Part shown: piece by piece, positions 16,295-23,491 of the stretch
How positions within the stretch are numbered: position 1 is the first letter of the stretch
Layout: each line of letters begins with the position of its first letter
Source: Bacillota bacterium
Lineage (GTDB): Bacteria; Bacillota; Clostridia; Christensenellales; Aristaeellaceae
DNA: 64,000 nucleotides
Reading direction: 5' to 3'
NCBI GenBank assembly: GCA_023436585.1
Contig: JAEZIN010000022.1
Span: 17,474 to 81,473, forward strand
The notes under the pieces: model-generated
Seen by the model: only the letters and a program-made list of their open reading frames with translations
The model's database searches: none
Told to the model about the DNA's origin: nothing
Translations under genes and position numbers: made by a program

Positions 16295-16364
16295 ATTCTT
16301 TGCATGGAGTTATGTTCATAATCCCTACTGAAAGATTCCAATTTGCAACGGCTCATCTGCCAAA

Positions 16365-16388
16365 GGCCCCGGAAAAATTTCCAGGGCC
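16365..16388 (-). terminator. Terminator hairpin after the TIM-barrel gene
   Basis: GGCCCCGGAAA pairs with TTTCCAGGGCC (one mismatch) just beyond the minus-strand stop codon; TTTGGC follows on the minus strand. Confidence 0.55.
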
Positions 16389-16402
16389 CTTCCTAATTGT
16401 AT

Positions 16403-17086
16403 TCACTTGGATGCCAGTTGCTCCCGGTAGCGGTTCATCATGTCCTTAAAAAGCTCCGCTGTGGTGGGCGGCGTGTAAGTGATGGCGTTGGCGCCGGCCT
16501 CGATGGTGCGGATGATGGATTCCTCCGTCTTGCCGCCTGTGGCGATGATGGGCACCTCTGGAAACTTGCGGCGGATGGCCCGCACGATATCCGGCGTCTT
16601 GCCCGCGCCGGAAACATTCAGTATTTTCGCACCGGCATCCAGGCGGCTTTGCACATCCTCCTCCTCGCTGACCACGGTGACAACCACGGGAATATCCACC
16701 CGTTCGGCCACATAGCGCACCGTTTCATTGGTGGCGGGGGCGTTCAATACCACGCCGATGGCGCCGCGGAACTCGGCGTCCTGGGCCAAACGGGTTACGC
16801 GCACGCCGGTGGTGGTACCCCCGCCGATGCCGCAGAAAACGGGCACGTCGGCCAGGTGCAGGATCGCCTGAGAAATGGCCGGCTGGGGTGTGAATGGATA
16901 CACGGCGATCACCGCGTCGGCATTGCTGTTTTTGATAATGGCCGCGTCGGTGGAAAAGATGATGGAGCAGATGCGCTTGCCGAAGATGCGTATGCCCGAA
17001 GCCTGCTGGATGCATTCCGGCATAAGGATGATATGCTTGCGCAGCCCGCCGTCGATTTGGGGTATGAAGGGAGGGACCTTGTTCAT
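16403..17086 (-). CDS. TIM-barrel protein of unknown specificity (hydrolase-like annotation class)
   Basis: 227 aa. Repeated beta-strand/helix units end in glycine-rich phosphate-binding-like turns: CGIGGGTTTG (about 92-101), ILNVSGAGKTPDI (about 150-162) and IIATGGKTEESI (about 175-186), as in phosphate-binding (beta/alpha)8 barrels. Similar proteins are annotated loosely as hydrolases in Clostridia; the reaction is not known to me. AAAGGAG lies upstream of ATG 17086. It stands alone on the minus strand, divergent from the DAHP-synthase leader. Confidence 0.6.
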   Translation of the reverse strand: MNKVPPFIPQIDGGLRKHIILMPECIQQASGIRIFGKRICSIIFSTDAAIIKNSNADAVIAVYPFTPQPAISQAILHLADVPVFCGIGGGTTTGVRVTRLAQDAEFRGAIGVVLNAPATNETVRYVAERVDIPVVVTVVSEEEDVQSRLDAGAKILNVSGAGKTPDIVRAIRRKFPEVPIIATGGKTEESIIRTIEAGANAITYTPPTTAELFKDMMNRYREQLASK

Positions 17087-17176
17087 ATAGTTCTCTCCTT
17101 TGCGCATCATGTATTATGATTATACATAAAGTTGGTCAAGGGCGTCAACCAATAGGCATCCATTGGAAAAAAAGGA

Positions 17177-17205
17177 TTGACAAAATTCCGCATCGGGCGT
17201 ATACT
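17177..17205 (+). promoter_or_regulatory. Promoter of the DAHP synthase leader
   Basis: Perfect TTGACA, 17-base spacer, TATACT. The start of transcription would be near 17212, about 18 bases before the leader peptide ATG. Confidence 0.85.
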
Positions 17206-17229
17206 CCAGCAACAAGGAGGAAGGCTTTT

Positions 17230-17313
17230 ATGCAGATGCAGCAGGCGTTTTACCGGGGTTACCTGTACGCCAACGGCGGTACGGGCTGTTCCCCTTGTGC
17301 CTTTCCTCTTTAA
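17230..17313 (+). CDS. Aromatic-rich leader peptide controlling DAHP synthase
   Basis: 27 codons after a strong AAGGAGGAAGG site. Residues 7-13 are FYRGYLY: four of seven are Phe or Tyr, the end products of the pathway controlled by the downstream gene. The ORF ends 17 bases before an intrinsic terminator (17331-17363), which lies 35 bases before the DAHP synthase start. This is the layout of amino-acid attenuation as in trp, phe and his operons: stalling at Phe/Tyr codons when charged tRNA is scarce would favour an alternative fold. CTTGTGC (17294-17300) is perfectly complementary to GCACAAG (17319-17325), offering such a fold. Confidence 0.75.
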   Translation: MQMQQAFYRGYLYANGGTGCSPCAFPL

Positions 17314-17330
17314 AGCAAGCACAAGAATCC

Positions 17331-17363
17331 AGCGGCCCGGAACAAGATTCCAGGCCGCTTTTT
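17331..17363 (+). terminator. Attenuator terminator before DAHP synthase
   Basis: AGCGGCC-C-GGAA pairs with TTCC-A-GGCCGCT around a 5-nt loop, followed by five T. It sits between the Phe/Tyr leader peptide and the DAHP synthase gene. Confidence 0.85.
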
Positions 17364-17398
17364 CTATGTAGTATGGCAGCAAGAAAGGGGTATTTCAA

Positions 17399-18412
17399 AT
17401 GATCGTTATCTTGAAACGGGAAGCACAGCAGGAAAAGGTACAAAGCCTCATCCATGAGATCGAGAACCTGGGCATCCAGATTCACTACAGCGCAGGTACG
17501 CAGGCCACCATCCTGGGCCTGATCGGCGATGTATCCAGGGTGGATGTGAGCCACCTCATGGCCAACGATGTGGTGGAGGATGTCCGCCGCGTCACGGAAC
17601 CATACAAGGCAGCCAACCGCAGGTTTCACCCCCTGGATACGCTGGTTACAGTCGGGGACAGGACCATTGGGGAAGGGCACTTTACCGTAATTGCCGGGCC
17701 CTGCTCGGTGGAAAGCGTGCAGCAGCTTCATTTGGTGGCCGATTCGGTGAAAGCAAGCGGCGCATCCTTTTTACGGGGCGGCGCGTTCAAACCGCGCACA
17801 TCGCCCTATTCCTTCCAGGGGCTGGAAAACGAGGGCCTGCGGCTGTTGCTGGAAGCCAGGAAGCAGACCGGGCTGCCCATTGTGACGGAGATTATGGGCG
17901 AGGATCAATTGGAAGATTTCGCGGAAGTGGATGTTTTGCAGGTAGGCGCCAGGAACATGCAGAATTTTAAAATGTTGAAGGCGCTGGGAAGAACCAAAAA
18001 GCCGGTGCTTCTAAAACGGGGCCTTTCTGCTACCATCGAGGAGTTTTTGATGAGCGCGGAGTATATCCTGGCAGGAGGCAACCCCAACGTAATCCTGTGC
18101 GAGCGCGGCATACGCACCTTTGAAACCATGCTGCGCAACAACCTGGATATATCCGCCGTGCCGCTTTTGAAACGCTACAGCCACCTGCCGGTGATCATCG
18201 ACCCCAGCCATGCCGCCGGCATCGCCTGGATGGTGGAGCCGCTGGCCAAGGCTGCCATCGCCGCGGGAGCGGACGGGCTGATGATCGAGGTTCATCCCGA
18301 TCCCAAGGCCGCTCTGTCGGACGGCGCGCAGTCGCTGGACTGCGAAGCCTTCCGCAAGGTGATGGAGCAGGTGAAGCGCCGGGCGGAGTTTGAAGGGAAG
18401 AAAATAGGCTGA
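17399..18412 (+). CDS. aroF: 3-deoxy-7-phosphoheptulonate synthase (DAHP synthase)
   Basis: 337 aa enzyme that condenses phosphoenolpyruvate and erythrose 4-phosphate, the first step of aromatic biosynthesis. An N-terminal ferredoxin-like regulatory domain (1-66), as in Thermotoga-type DAHP synthases that are inhibited by Phe/Tyr, precedes the TIM-barrel core. GPCSVES (100-106; Cys102 is a metal ligand), RGGAFKPRTSPYSFQG (about 125-140), GARNMQNF, KRGLSATIEEF and DPSHAAG are all intact. AGAAAGGGG lies before ATG 17399. Upstream is a Phe/Tyr leader-peptide attenuator. The next gene starts 38 bases downstream with no terminator seen. Confidence 0.96.
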   Translation: MIVILKREAQQEKVQSLIHEIENLGIQIHYSAGTQATILGLIGDVSRVDVSHLMANDVVEDVRRVTEPYKAANRRFHPLDTLVTVGDRTIGEGHFTVIAGPCSVESVQQLHLVADSVKASGASFLRGGAFKPRTSPYSFQGLENEGLRLLLEARKQTGLPIVTEIMGEDQLEDFAEVDVLQVGARNMQNFKMLKALGRTKKPVLLKRGLSATIEEFLMSAEYILAGGNPNVILCERGIRTFETMLRNNLDISAVPLLKRYSHLPVIIDPSHAAGIAWMVEPLAKAAIAAGADGLMIEVHPDPKAALSDGAQSLDCEAFRKVMEQVKRRAEFEGKKIG

Positions 18413-18450
18413 TTTCGGGCTTCGTGTCCGTTTTAGAAGGAGAAGGCATT

Positions 18451-19281
18451 ATGGTGGTGCCGGAGACGGCAAAGCTTGTGGCAAGCGCACTGATTGGTGT
18501 TCAGGGTGTGCAGGCGGTGGTGCTGGGCGGTTCGCACTGCACCGGCACCGCCACGGAATTTTCCGATCTGGATATCGGCGTATATTACGGCGAAGGCCTG
18601 GATACTTCACGCATGGGCGAACTTTTGACCTCCCTGGACGATGCGCACCGGGATAACCTGCTCAACAAGCCAGGCGAATGGGGAAAATGGATCAACGGCG
18701 GTGCGTGGCTCACGTTTAATGGCCATAAGGTGGATATCCTGCTGCGGGAAATGGCACATGTGCAAATGGTCATTGACGATTGCCAGCGGGGCCATGTCAC
18801 CGTGGACTTTCAGGCAGGCCACCCTTTCGGCTTTGTGAACGCGATTTACATGGGCGAGGTGAAATATTGCCTTCCGCTGCAGGACCCGCAGCATGTGATG
18901 GCGGACTTGAAGCGCCGGGCGGAGCCGGTTTCGAAAGCCTACCGCGACAAAGCGTCCCAATGGCTTTTGTGGGAGGCGGAGTTTGCTGTAATGACGGGCC
19001 GGTCCAGCATAGCCAAGAAGGATATTGTGTATGCTTCCGGCGCTATGTTTCGGGCCATCCTTTGCTTAACGCAGGCTTTGTTCGCCGCAAACGGGGAAAT
19101 ACTTCTCAATGAAAAAGGGGCATTAAGGCGCCTTGATCAAGCCCCCTTCTGCCCCGCAGGCTTTGTGCGGGATGTGGAGGCCGCGCTGCAGGGCCTTGAC
19201 AGGGACAACCTCGTGCCAGGCTTTGAAATCCTGGGGGAAAAGTGCGGCCAGATCAAGAAGCTTCTTCAGGGAAATGAGTGA
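18451..19281 (+). CDS. Nucleotidyltransferase-domain protein (possibly aminoglycoside-type)
   Basis: 276 aa. Residues 26-41 form the minimal nucleotidyltransferase signature GGS...GT...SDLD (Gly27, Ser28, Asp39, Asp41), with the third acidic residue likely Asp95 in HKVDILLRE. The remaining ~150 residues are helical. This domain plan is shared by kanamycin/streptomycin-type nucleotidyltransferases and by many uncharacterised enzymes; substrate cannot be read. ATG 18451 has AGAAGGAG upstream, better than GTG 18424. It is followed after 3 bases by a TGT paralog and then an aminoglycoside-resistance-type rRNA methyltransferase, so an antibiotic or ribosome link is plausible but inferred. Confidence 0.8.
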   Translation: MVVPETAKLVASALIGVQGVQAVVLGGSHCTGTATEFSDLDIGVYYGEGLDTSRMGELLTSLDDAHRDNLLNKPGEWGKWINGGAWLTFNGHKVDILLREMAHVQMVIDDCQRGHVTVDFQAGHPFGFVNAIYMGEVKYCLPLQDPQHVMADLKRRAEPVSKAYRDKASQWLLWEAEFAVMTGRSSIAKKDIVYASGAMFRAILCLTQALFAANGEILLNEKGALRRLDQAPFCPAGFVRDVEAALQGLDRDNLVPGFEILGEKCGQIKKLLQGNE

Positions 19282-19284
19282 AAA

Positions 19285-20385
19285 ATGATGCGAATGGTAT
19301 TACCCCACGGGGATGTGCAGCTGCCGGCCTTCTTTCCGGATGGAACGCAGGGCGTGGTGCGCTGTGTCGATTCGGTTGACTTGCTGGGGTGCGGAATCCC
19401 CGGGATCGTGATGAACGCCTACCACCTGCTATCCGCGCCGGGCGTATCCATCTTAAAGGCGGCCGGAGGGCTGCACGGGTTCACCGGTTGGGATAGGCCT
19501 ATCCTCACCGATTCCGGCGGGTTTCAGGTGTTTTCTCTCATACAGGAAAACCCCAAATATGGGGTGATCCGTAAGAACGAGATCGTATTCTACCCTGAAA
19601 ACTCCGACAAGAAGGTCATCTTCACACCGGAAAAATGCATCCAGTCCCAGTTTGCCTACGGTTCGGACATTATGATGTGTCTGGATTACTGCACCCGCCC
19701 CGACGATACCGATGAGGTAAATGTTACGGCGGTGGATATCACCATCGACTGGGCACAGCGGTGCAAGGAGGAGTACCTTCGCCAGATAAAGGCCAGAAAG
19801 CTGAACGAGGATAAAAAACCGAAGCTGTTTGCCATCATACAGGGTGGAGGCAGCAAAGAGCTGCGGAAAAAATGCGCCGACGCGCTCAAAGAGATCGGGT
19901 TTGATGGCTACGGTTACGGCGGCTGGCCGCTGGACAAGGACGGGCGCCTGGTGGAGGACATATTGCGCTGCACGGCGGAGCTGATGCCTGTTGCAACGCC
20001 CCGGTATGCCATGGGCGTGGGCAAGCCGGAGGGGATTGTAGCCTGCCATGATATGGGCTATAACCTGTTTGACTGTGTCATACCCACCAGGGAGGCCAGG
20101 CACAACAGGCTGTACGTTTTCAAGGCGGATTCGGAGCAGAGTATTGACGTCCGTTCGCCGGGCTTTTATCAATACCACTACATCATGGACGACAAGCATA
20201 TGAAGGATACGCGGCCGGTGTCGGAGGCCTGCGACTGCCACCTGTGCAAAAACTACTCCAGGGCTTATTTGCGGCACCTGTACAAGGTGGGGGATACCTT
20301 GGGCTACCGGCTGGCCACCATACATAACCTGCGGTTTTATACGATGCTGATGGAAAAGCTGAGGGCGCAGGGCCATGGAGCGTGA
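19285..20385 (+). CDS. Divergent tRNA-guanine transglycosylase paralog
   Basis: 366 aa, full length for the TGT family. Catalytic elements are kept: DSGGFQ with Asp76 (general acid/base), Asp134 in the base-recognition position, FAIIQGG (182-188), the nucleophile Asp263 in LFDCVIPTR, and the zinc set Cys316, Cys318, Cys321, His347. The base-pocket loop that reads GGLAVGE in bacterial QueTGT is changed to GGWPLDKDG (212-220), and the CTRPD segment replaces the usual D-E-C-T-P. It therefore probably swaps a guanine in RNA or DNA for another base, or acts on another nucleic acid. The gene overlaps the next one (rRNA methyltransferase) by 11 bases. Confidence 0.8.
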   Translation: MMRMVLPHGDVQLPAFFPDGTQGVVRCVDSVDLLGCGIPGIVMNAYHLLSAPGVSILKAAGGLHGFTGWDRPILTDSGGFQVFSLIQENPKYGVIRKNEIVFYPENSDKKVIFTPEKCIQSQFAYGSDIMMCLDYCTRPDDTDEVNVTAVDITIDWAQRCKEEYLRQIKARKLNEDKKPKLFAIIQGGGSKELRKKCADALKEIGFDGYGYGGWPLDKDGRLVEDILRCTAELMPVATPRYAMGVGKPEGIVACHDMGYNLFDCVIPTREARHNRLYVFKADSEQSIDVRSPGFYQYHYIMDDKHMKDTRPVSEACDCHLCKNYSRAYLRHLYKVGDTLGYRLATIHNLRFYTMLMEKLRAQGHGA

Positions 20386-21175
20386 GGCGGCGGAACTGGC
20401 GGAGTATATCAAGAGCTCCTCGAAATATGCGCATATTTCCCAGGAGACGGTGAAGCGCATTTGCCTGGAGTACCTGCCAAGGTACAAAAGCCGGAAGGAT
20501 GTCATAAAGGCGGTTAAGACGCAGCTTCATATCATCCACGGCGCTTTCTTCCCTGATAAATGCCATAACAAGGCACTGGAGTGGATCAGGGACAGCCGGC
20601 TTAACGACCGTGAGCTAAGTATGAAGCTGATGGAACTGCATCCCTCCACCAAGGAGAGGCTGCCGTCCATCCAGGCGTTTTACAGCCTTCTTTCACCCTA
20701 TATAAAGGAAGCCAAAACAGTATTGGATATCGGGTGCGGTTTTCATCCCCTGGCGTTTCCGTTCATGGATTTGCCGGCCGACGTGCTGTACCGCGCGGGG
20801 GATATCGACCATGGAACGGTGACGGTGGTGCAGGAATTTCTTCAAAGGCTTCAAGTTACATGCGATGTCCGCATCCTGGACGCGGCACAAAGCATGCCGG
20901 AAGGCGGAGCGGATGTTGCCTTTTTGTTCAAGCTTGTTCCCGTATTGGAGCAGCAGGGGAAGGGGCAGGCTTACCGGCTGCTGAAAAGCCTGCGGGCCAA
21001 GGTGATTGTGGTAACCTTTCCCATTCGGAGCCTGTCCGGCAGGGAAAAGGATATGGAACAGTTTTATGGCGGTCAGTTCGAGCAAAACATGCCGGCGGAG
21101 CTTACAATCCTTAAGAAGGAGACCGTAGGATCGGAGCTTGTTTATATCGTTGCCCCGAAGCAAGGCAATGCTTGA
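20375..21175 (+). CDS. 16S rRNA (guanine-1405-N7) methyltransferase family protein (FmrO/Sgm/Rmt type)
   Basis: 266 aa. Residues align along the whole length with the aminoglycoside-resistance methyltransferase family: SxxY...TVKRI at the N terminus, LHIIHGAFFP (51-60), HPSTKERLP (89-97), SAM motif VLDIGCGFHPLAFPFM (116-131), GDID (142-145), FLFKLVPVLEQQGKG (183-197), VVTFPIRSLSGREKDMEQFY (212-231) and a final ELVYIV. Family members methylate N7 of G1405 in the decoding site and block 4,6-disubstituted deoxystreptamines. The chromosomal clostridial setting, overlapped by a TGT paralog, suggests a housekeeping or self-protection variant. Activity on G1405 is inference. Confidence 0.85.
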   Translation: MEREAAELAEYIKSSSKYAHISQETVKRICLEYLPRYKSRKDVIKAVKTQLHIIHGAFFPDKCHNKALEWIRDSRLNDRELSMKLMELHPSTKERLPSIQAFYSLLSPYIKEAKTVLDIGCGFHPLAFPFMDLPADVLYRAGDIDHGTVTVVQEFLQRLQVTCDVRILDAAQSMPEGGADVAFLFKLVPVLEQQGKGQAYRLLKSLRAKVIVVTFPIRSLSGREKDMEQFYGGQFEQNMPAELTILKKETVGSELVYIVAPKQGNA

Positions 21176-21201
21176 CAAAAGATGCCATCTTCCTGCATAC
21201 T
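21172..21201 (+). promoter_or_regulatory. Promoter of the ECF S component/kinase pair
   Basis: Perfect TTGACA, 18-base spacer, CATACT. The resulting leader is about 125 bases long and G/C-rich with possible pairings, which leaves room for a riboswitch; none was identified by eye. Confidence 0.6.
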
Positions 21202-21333
21202 ATGCATGATTGGCCTGGCTGAAGCCCGGCGCCGGTGCTTACGGTTACCCTCGAAACAGATGTGCCATGAAGGGACATGCTTCCAGAAGGGGGCGGAACT
21301 TTCATCGCTTTTTTATTTTGGGGAGGAATGGAA

Positions 21334-21900
21334 ATGAAACGGTTGGAATTGCGACAAATGGTGCTGGCGGCTATTTTATCGGCGCTGGCGGTGGTACTGG
21401 CCAGGGTGCTCCACGCCTTGGGCGGCTGGCAGGCGGGCTCCGTCTTCTTGCCCATGCATATACCTGTTCTGCTGTGCGGCTTTTTGTGCGGCTGGAAATA
21501 CGGCATGCTGTGCGGCCTGCTTACGCCCATGATCGCCATGCTGGTATCCGGCATGCCCAATGGAAATACGCTGTTCTCCATGGAGCTGGAGCTGGCAGCC
21601 TATGGTGCCGCGGCCGGGGCACTGGCGGGCATCCGCTGGTTCAAAGCCAGCGAACAGGAAAATGCCATCACAAAGGTTTCACGCGTGGTGTTTTCCCTGG
21701 TGCTGGCCATGCTGATTGGCCGCGCGGTGTATGGCGCTGTGAATGCCGTGATCCTGTCCCGGGGAGACAGCCCTTTCACATTAACGGCATTTGTATCCGG
21801 CGCATTTGTCAATGCGCTGCCAGGGATACTGATCCAGCTTATATTGATCCCCACCCTGGTGACACTGGCAAAGAAATGGAAATACCTGAAAGGCGCGTAA
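21334..21900 (+). CDS. ECF transporter S component
   Basis: 188 aa with about six hydrophobic helices, typical of S subunits. It starts MKRLELRQMVLAAILSALAV, the common amphipathic/first-helix pattern of group-II S components, then has LPMHIPVLLCGFLCGWKYG, a motif shared by several vitamin-type S proteins. GGGGAGG lies 7 bases before ATG 21334; ATG 21328 would be too close. A P-loop kinase gene starts 4 bases after its stop, suggesting import followed by phosphorylation of the same ligand. The substrate is unknown. Confidence 0.85.
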   Translation: MKRLELRQMVLAAILSALAVVLARVLHALGGWQAGSVFLPMHIPVLLCGFLCGWKYGMLCGLLTPMIAMLVSGMPNGNTLFSMELELAAYGAAAGALAGIRWFKASEQENAITKVSRVVFSLVLAMLIGRAVYGAVNAVILSRGDSPFTLTAFVSGAFVNALPGILIQLILIPTLVTLAKKWKYLKGA

Positions 21901-21904
21901 TGCC

Positions 21905-22966
21905 ATGCGGGACATACTCCTGCTTCATGCAAAAAGGTATCCGGCCATGAAGGCGCAGGATGGCGTGAAGCTGTGTTATCAAAGCGAATTCGGCGGCGGG
22001 CATATGCTGCCATCCCGGGAGGCTTGTGAAGAAAGCATCCTGAAGGAGCGGGCGGCGGCCATTTCGCTTTCGCGGGAAAGTGAACTGCTGGAGCCAATCG
22101 GCGGAGGTCTTTCACGGCTGCATTTGAATGCATGGTGGGACGCAGACGAACTGCGTACGGAGACCATCGCAGGTTTGTTTCTGGCCGCATCTGACAAGAA
22201 ACGCGGGACACTGCAGGGCTTTTTGGAGAAAGTCTCCTTATTGCGGGATCTGTGCCGGGAAAGCAAGATGCCCTTTTCACTGGCAGAACTGGAAGTTTAT
22301 CTGGATGACTATAAAAATTCTGGATATCCGCTTTGCCGCCATAGTGAAGCATACCGGCAGGCATATCACCCGGCCTACCGGCTGGCAGGAGCGGAGACGG
22401 AAAAATTCCTGCCTCTGCTGCTGGCTTTGGACCGCAAGCTCAAGGATAAAGCGATGCTCACCATAGCCATTGACGGGCCAAGCGGTGCGGGCAAGAGCTC
22501 TCTGGCGGCATGGCTTAAAAGAGTATATGGTGACTGTGAAGTTTTCCATATGGATGATTTTTTTCTTCCGCAGGCCCTAAAAACAGAAGACCGGTTGAGA
22601 ACCCCGGGGAACAATGTGGATTGGGAACGGTTTTACGATGAGGTCGTACTTCAGCTGCAAAAGGGGAAACCCTTTTCCTACCGGCCTTACGATTGCGGTG
22701 CATGCATCCTGAAAGACCCTGTCATTGCCACGCCCCGGCGGCTGAATATTGTGGAAGGTGTGTACAGCCACCATCCCGCGCTCAGGGAAGCTTACGATAT
22801 GTCTCTTTTTCTTTCCATAGGTAAGCAGGAGCAATCGGAAAGGATTCTTCAAAGAAACGGCGAGCGGATGCATAAACGTTTTATGGAAGAATGGATTCCG
22901 CTGGAGGACCTGTATTTTCGTGAAATGTGCATTGTAGGAAAAGCTGATCTTACGCTGATGGCGTAA
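21905..22966 (+). CDS. Two-domain P-loop kinase (uridine kinase-like) with unknown N-terminal domain
   Basis: 353 aa. Residues 1-170 form a helical domain of unknown function seen in some clostridial proteins (YPAMKAQDGVKLCYQSEFGGGHM). Residues 183-353 are a uridine-kinase/phosphoribulokinase-like P-loop domain: Walker A GPSGAGKSS (191-199), HMDDFFLP (lid/Asp motif, about 214-221), and VEGVYSHHPAL, which matches the substrate-site motif of uridine kinases. Coupled directly to an ECF S component, it may trap an imported vitamin or nucleoside by phosphorylation. A strong terminator follows. Confidence 0.8.
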   Translation: MRDILLLHAKRYPAMKAQDGVKLCYQSEFGGGHMLPSREACEESILKERAAAISLSRESELLEPIGGGLSRLHLNAWWDADELRTETIAGLFLAASDKKRGTLQGFLEKVSLLRDLCRESKMPFSLAELEVYLDDYKNSGYPLCRHSEAYRQAYHPAYRLAGAETEKFLPLLLALDRKLKDKAMLTIAIDGPSGAGKSSLAAWLKRVYGDCEVFHMDDFFLPQALKTEDRLRTPGNNVDWERFYDEVVLQLQKGKPFSYRPYDCGACILKDPVIATPRRLNIVEGVYSHHPALREAYDMSLFLSIGKQEQSERILQRNGERMHKRFMEEWIPLEDLYFREMCIVGKADLTLMA

Positions 22967-22973
22967 AAGAGAT

Positions 22974-23005
22974 ACCGCCCGGCGCAAGTAAATGCGCCGG
23001 GCGGT
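22974..23005 (+). terminator. Terminator after the kinase gene
   Basis: A perfect 13-bp stem ACCGCCCGGCGCA / TGCGCCGGGCGGT with a 6-nt loop, then TTGTTAGTTTT. It probably also serves the convergent minus-strand gene. Confidence 0.85.
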
Positions 23006-23008
23006 TTG

Positions 23009-23329
23009 TTAGTTTTGCGTCTTGATTTCCTGCCAGACAAGCGGCTGTTTGTAGATTTGGTCCATGCGCTTGTGCACCGCGTCGTACTGGTCATGCCTTG
23101 GGGGTTGGGGCGGGGAGTTGAATACGGGCATCTGCCCAAAGGGGGTGGCGGTGGTCCGCCAATTCGCATTGGGATCGGCCTTGCCGGCGGAGGCGGGCGG
23201 GTCTTTGGCGGGTACGGCAGTCATGTATGGCAGCAGCTGGCTGTGCAAGGTGAGCCACCGTGTGTTCTGGTCACCCAGCGTCATGGCGGCAAAAGGGGAT
23301 ACCTGGCTAGCGGGCTTTTGAATAGCCAC
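23009..23329 (-). CDS. Proline-rich small protein, unknown
   Basis: 106 aa, not recognised. It is hydrophilic with a central Pro/Ala/Asn-rich part (AVPAKDPPASAGKADPNANW) and no membrane segment or clear domain. The start is best placed at GTG 23329, which has AAGGAGG 8 bases upstream; an ATG at 23347 lies ahead of that site and lacks one of its own. It is convergent with the kinase operon and divergent from the MATE pump. Confidence 0.5.
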   Translation of the reverse strand: MAIQKPASQVSPFAAMTLGDQNTRWLTLHSQLLPYMTAVPAKDPPASAGKADPNANWRTTATPFGQMPVFNSPPQPPRHDQYDAVHKRMDQIYKQPLVWQEIKTQN

Positions 23330-23421
23330 GTCAATAACCTCCTTCATGGGTTGGTCTATTTCTACCTATGCCGGTGGCATGGAAAAAGTGAAATGCCAGA
23401 TCGTTTCTTTTTCGACAAGGG

Positions 23422-23449
23422 TTGCCAGACGGGCAGTTCGTGCTATAAT
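23422..23449 (+). promoter_or_regulatory. Promoter of the MATE gene
   Basis: TTGCCA, 16-base spacer and extended -10 TGCTATAAT, 43 bases before the start codon. Confidence 0.75.
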
Positions 23450-23491
23450 AAACACATATTGTTTATGTTATGTTAGAATGGAGTCAGGCCA

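Noticed and set aside
17100..17399. T-box riboswitch before DAHP synthase
   Set aside because: No T-box AGGGUGGNACCGCG-like core or specifier stem; the leader-peptide arrangement explains the region better.
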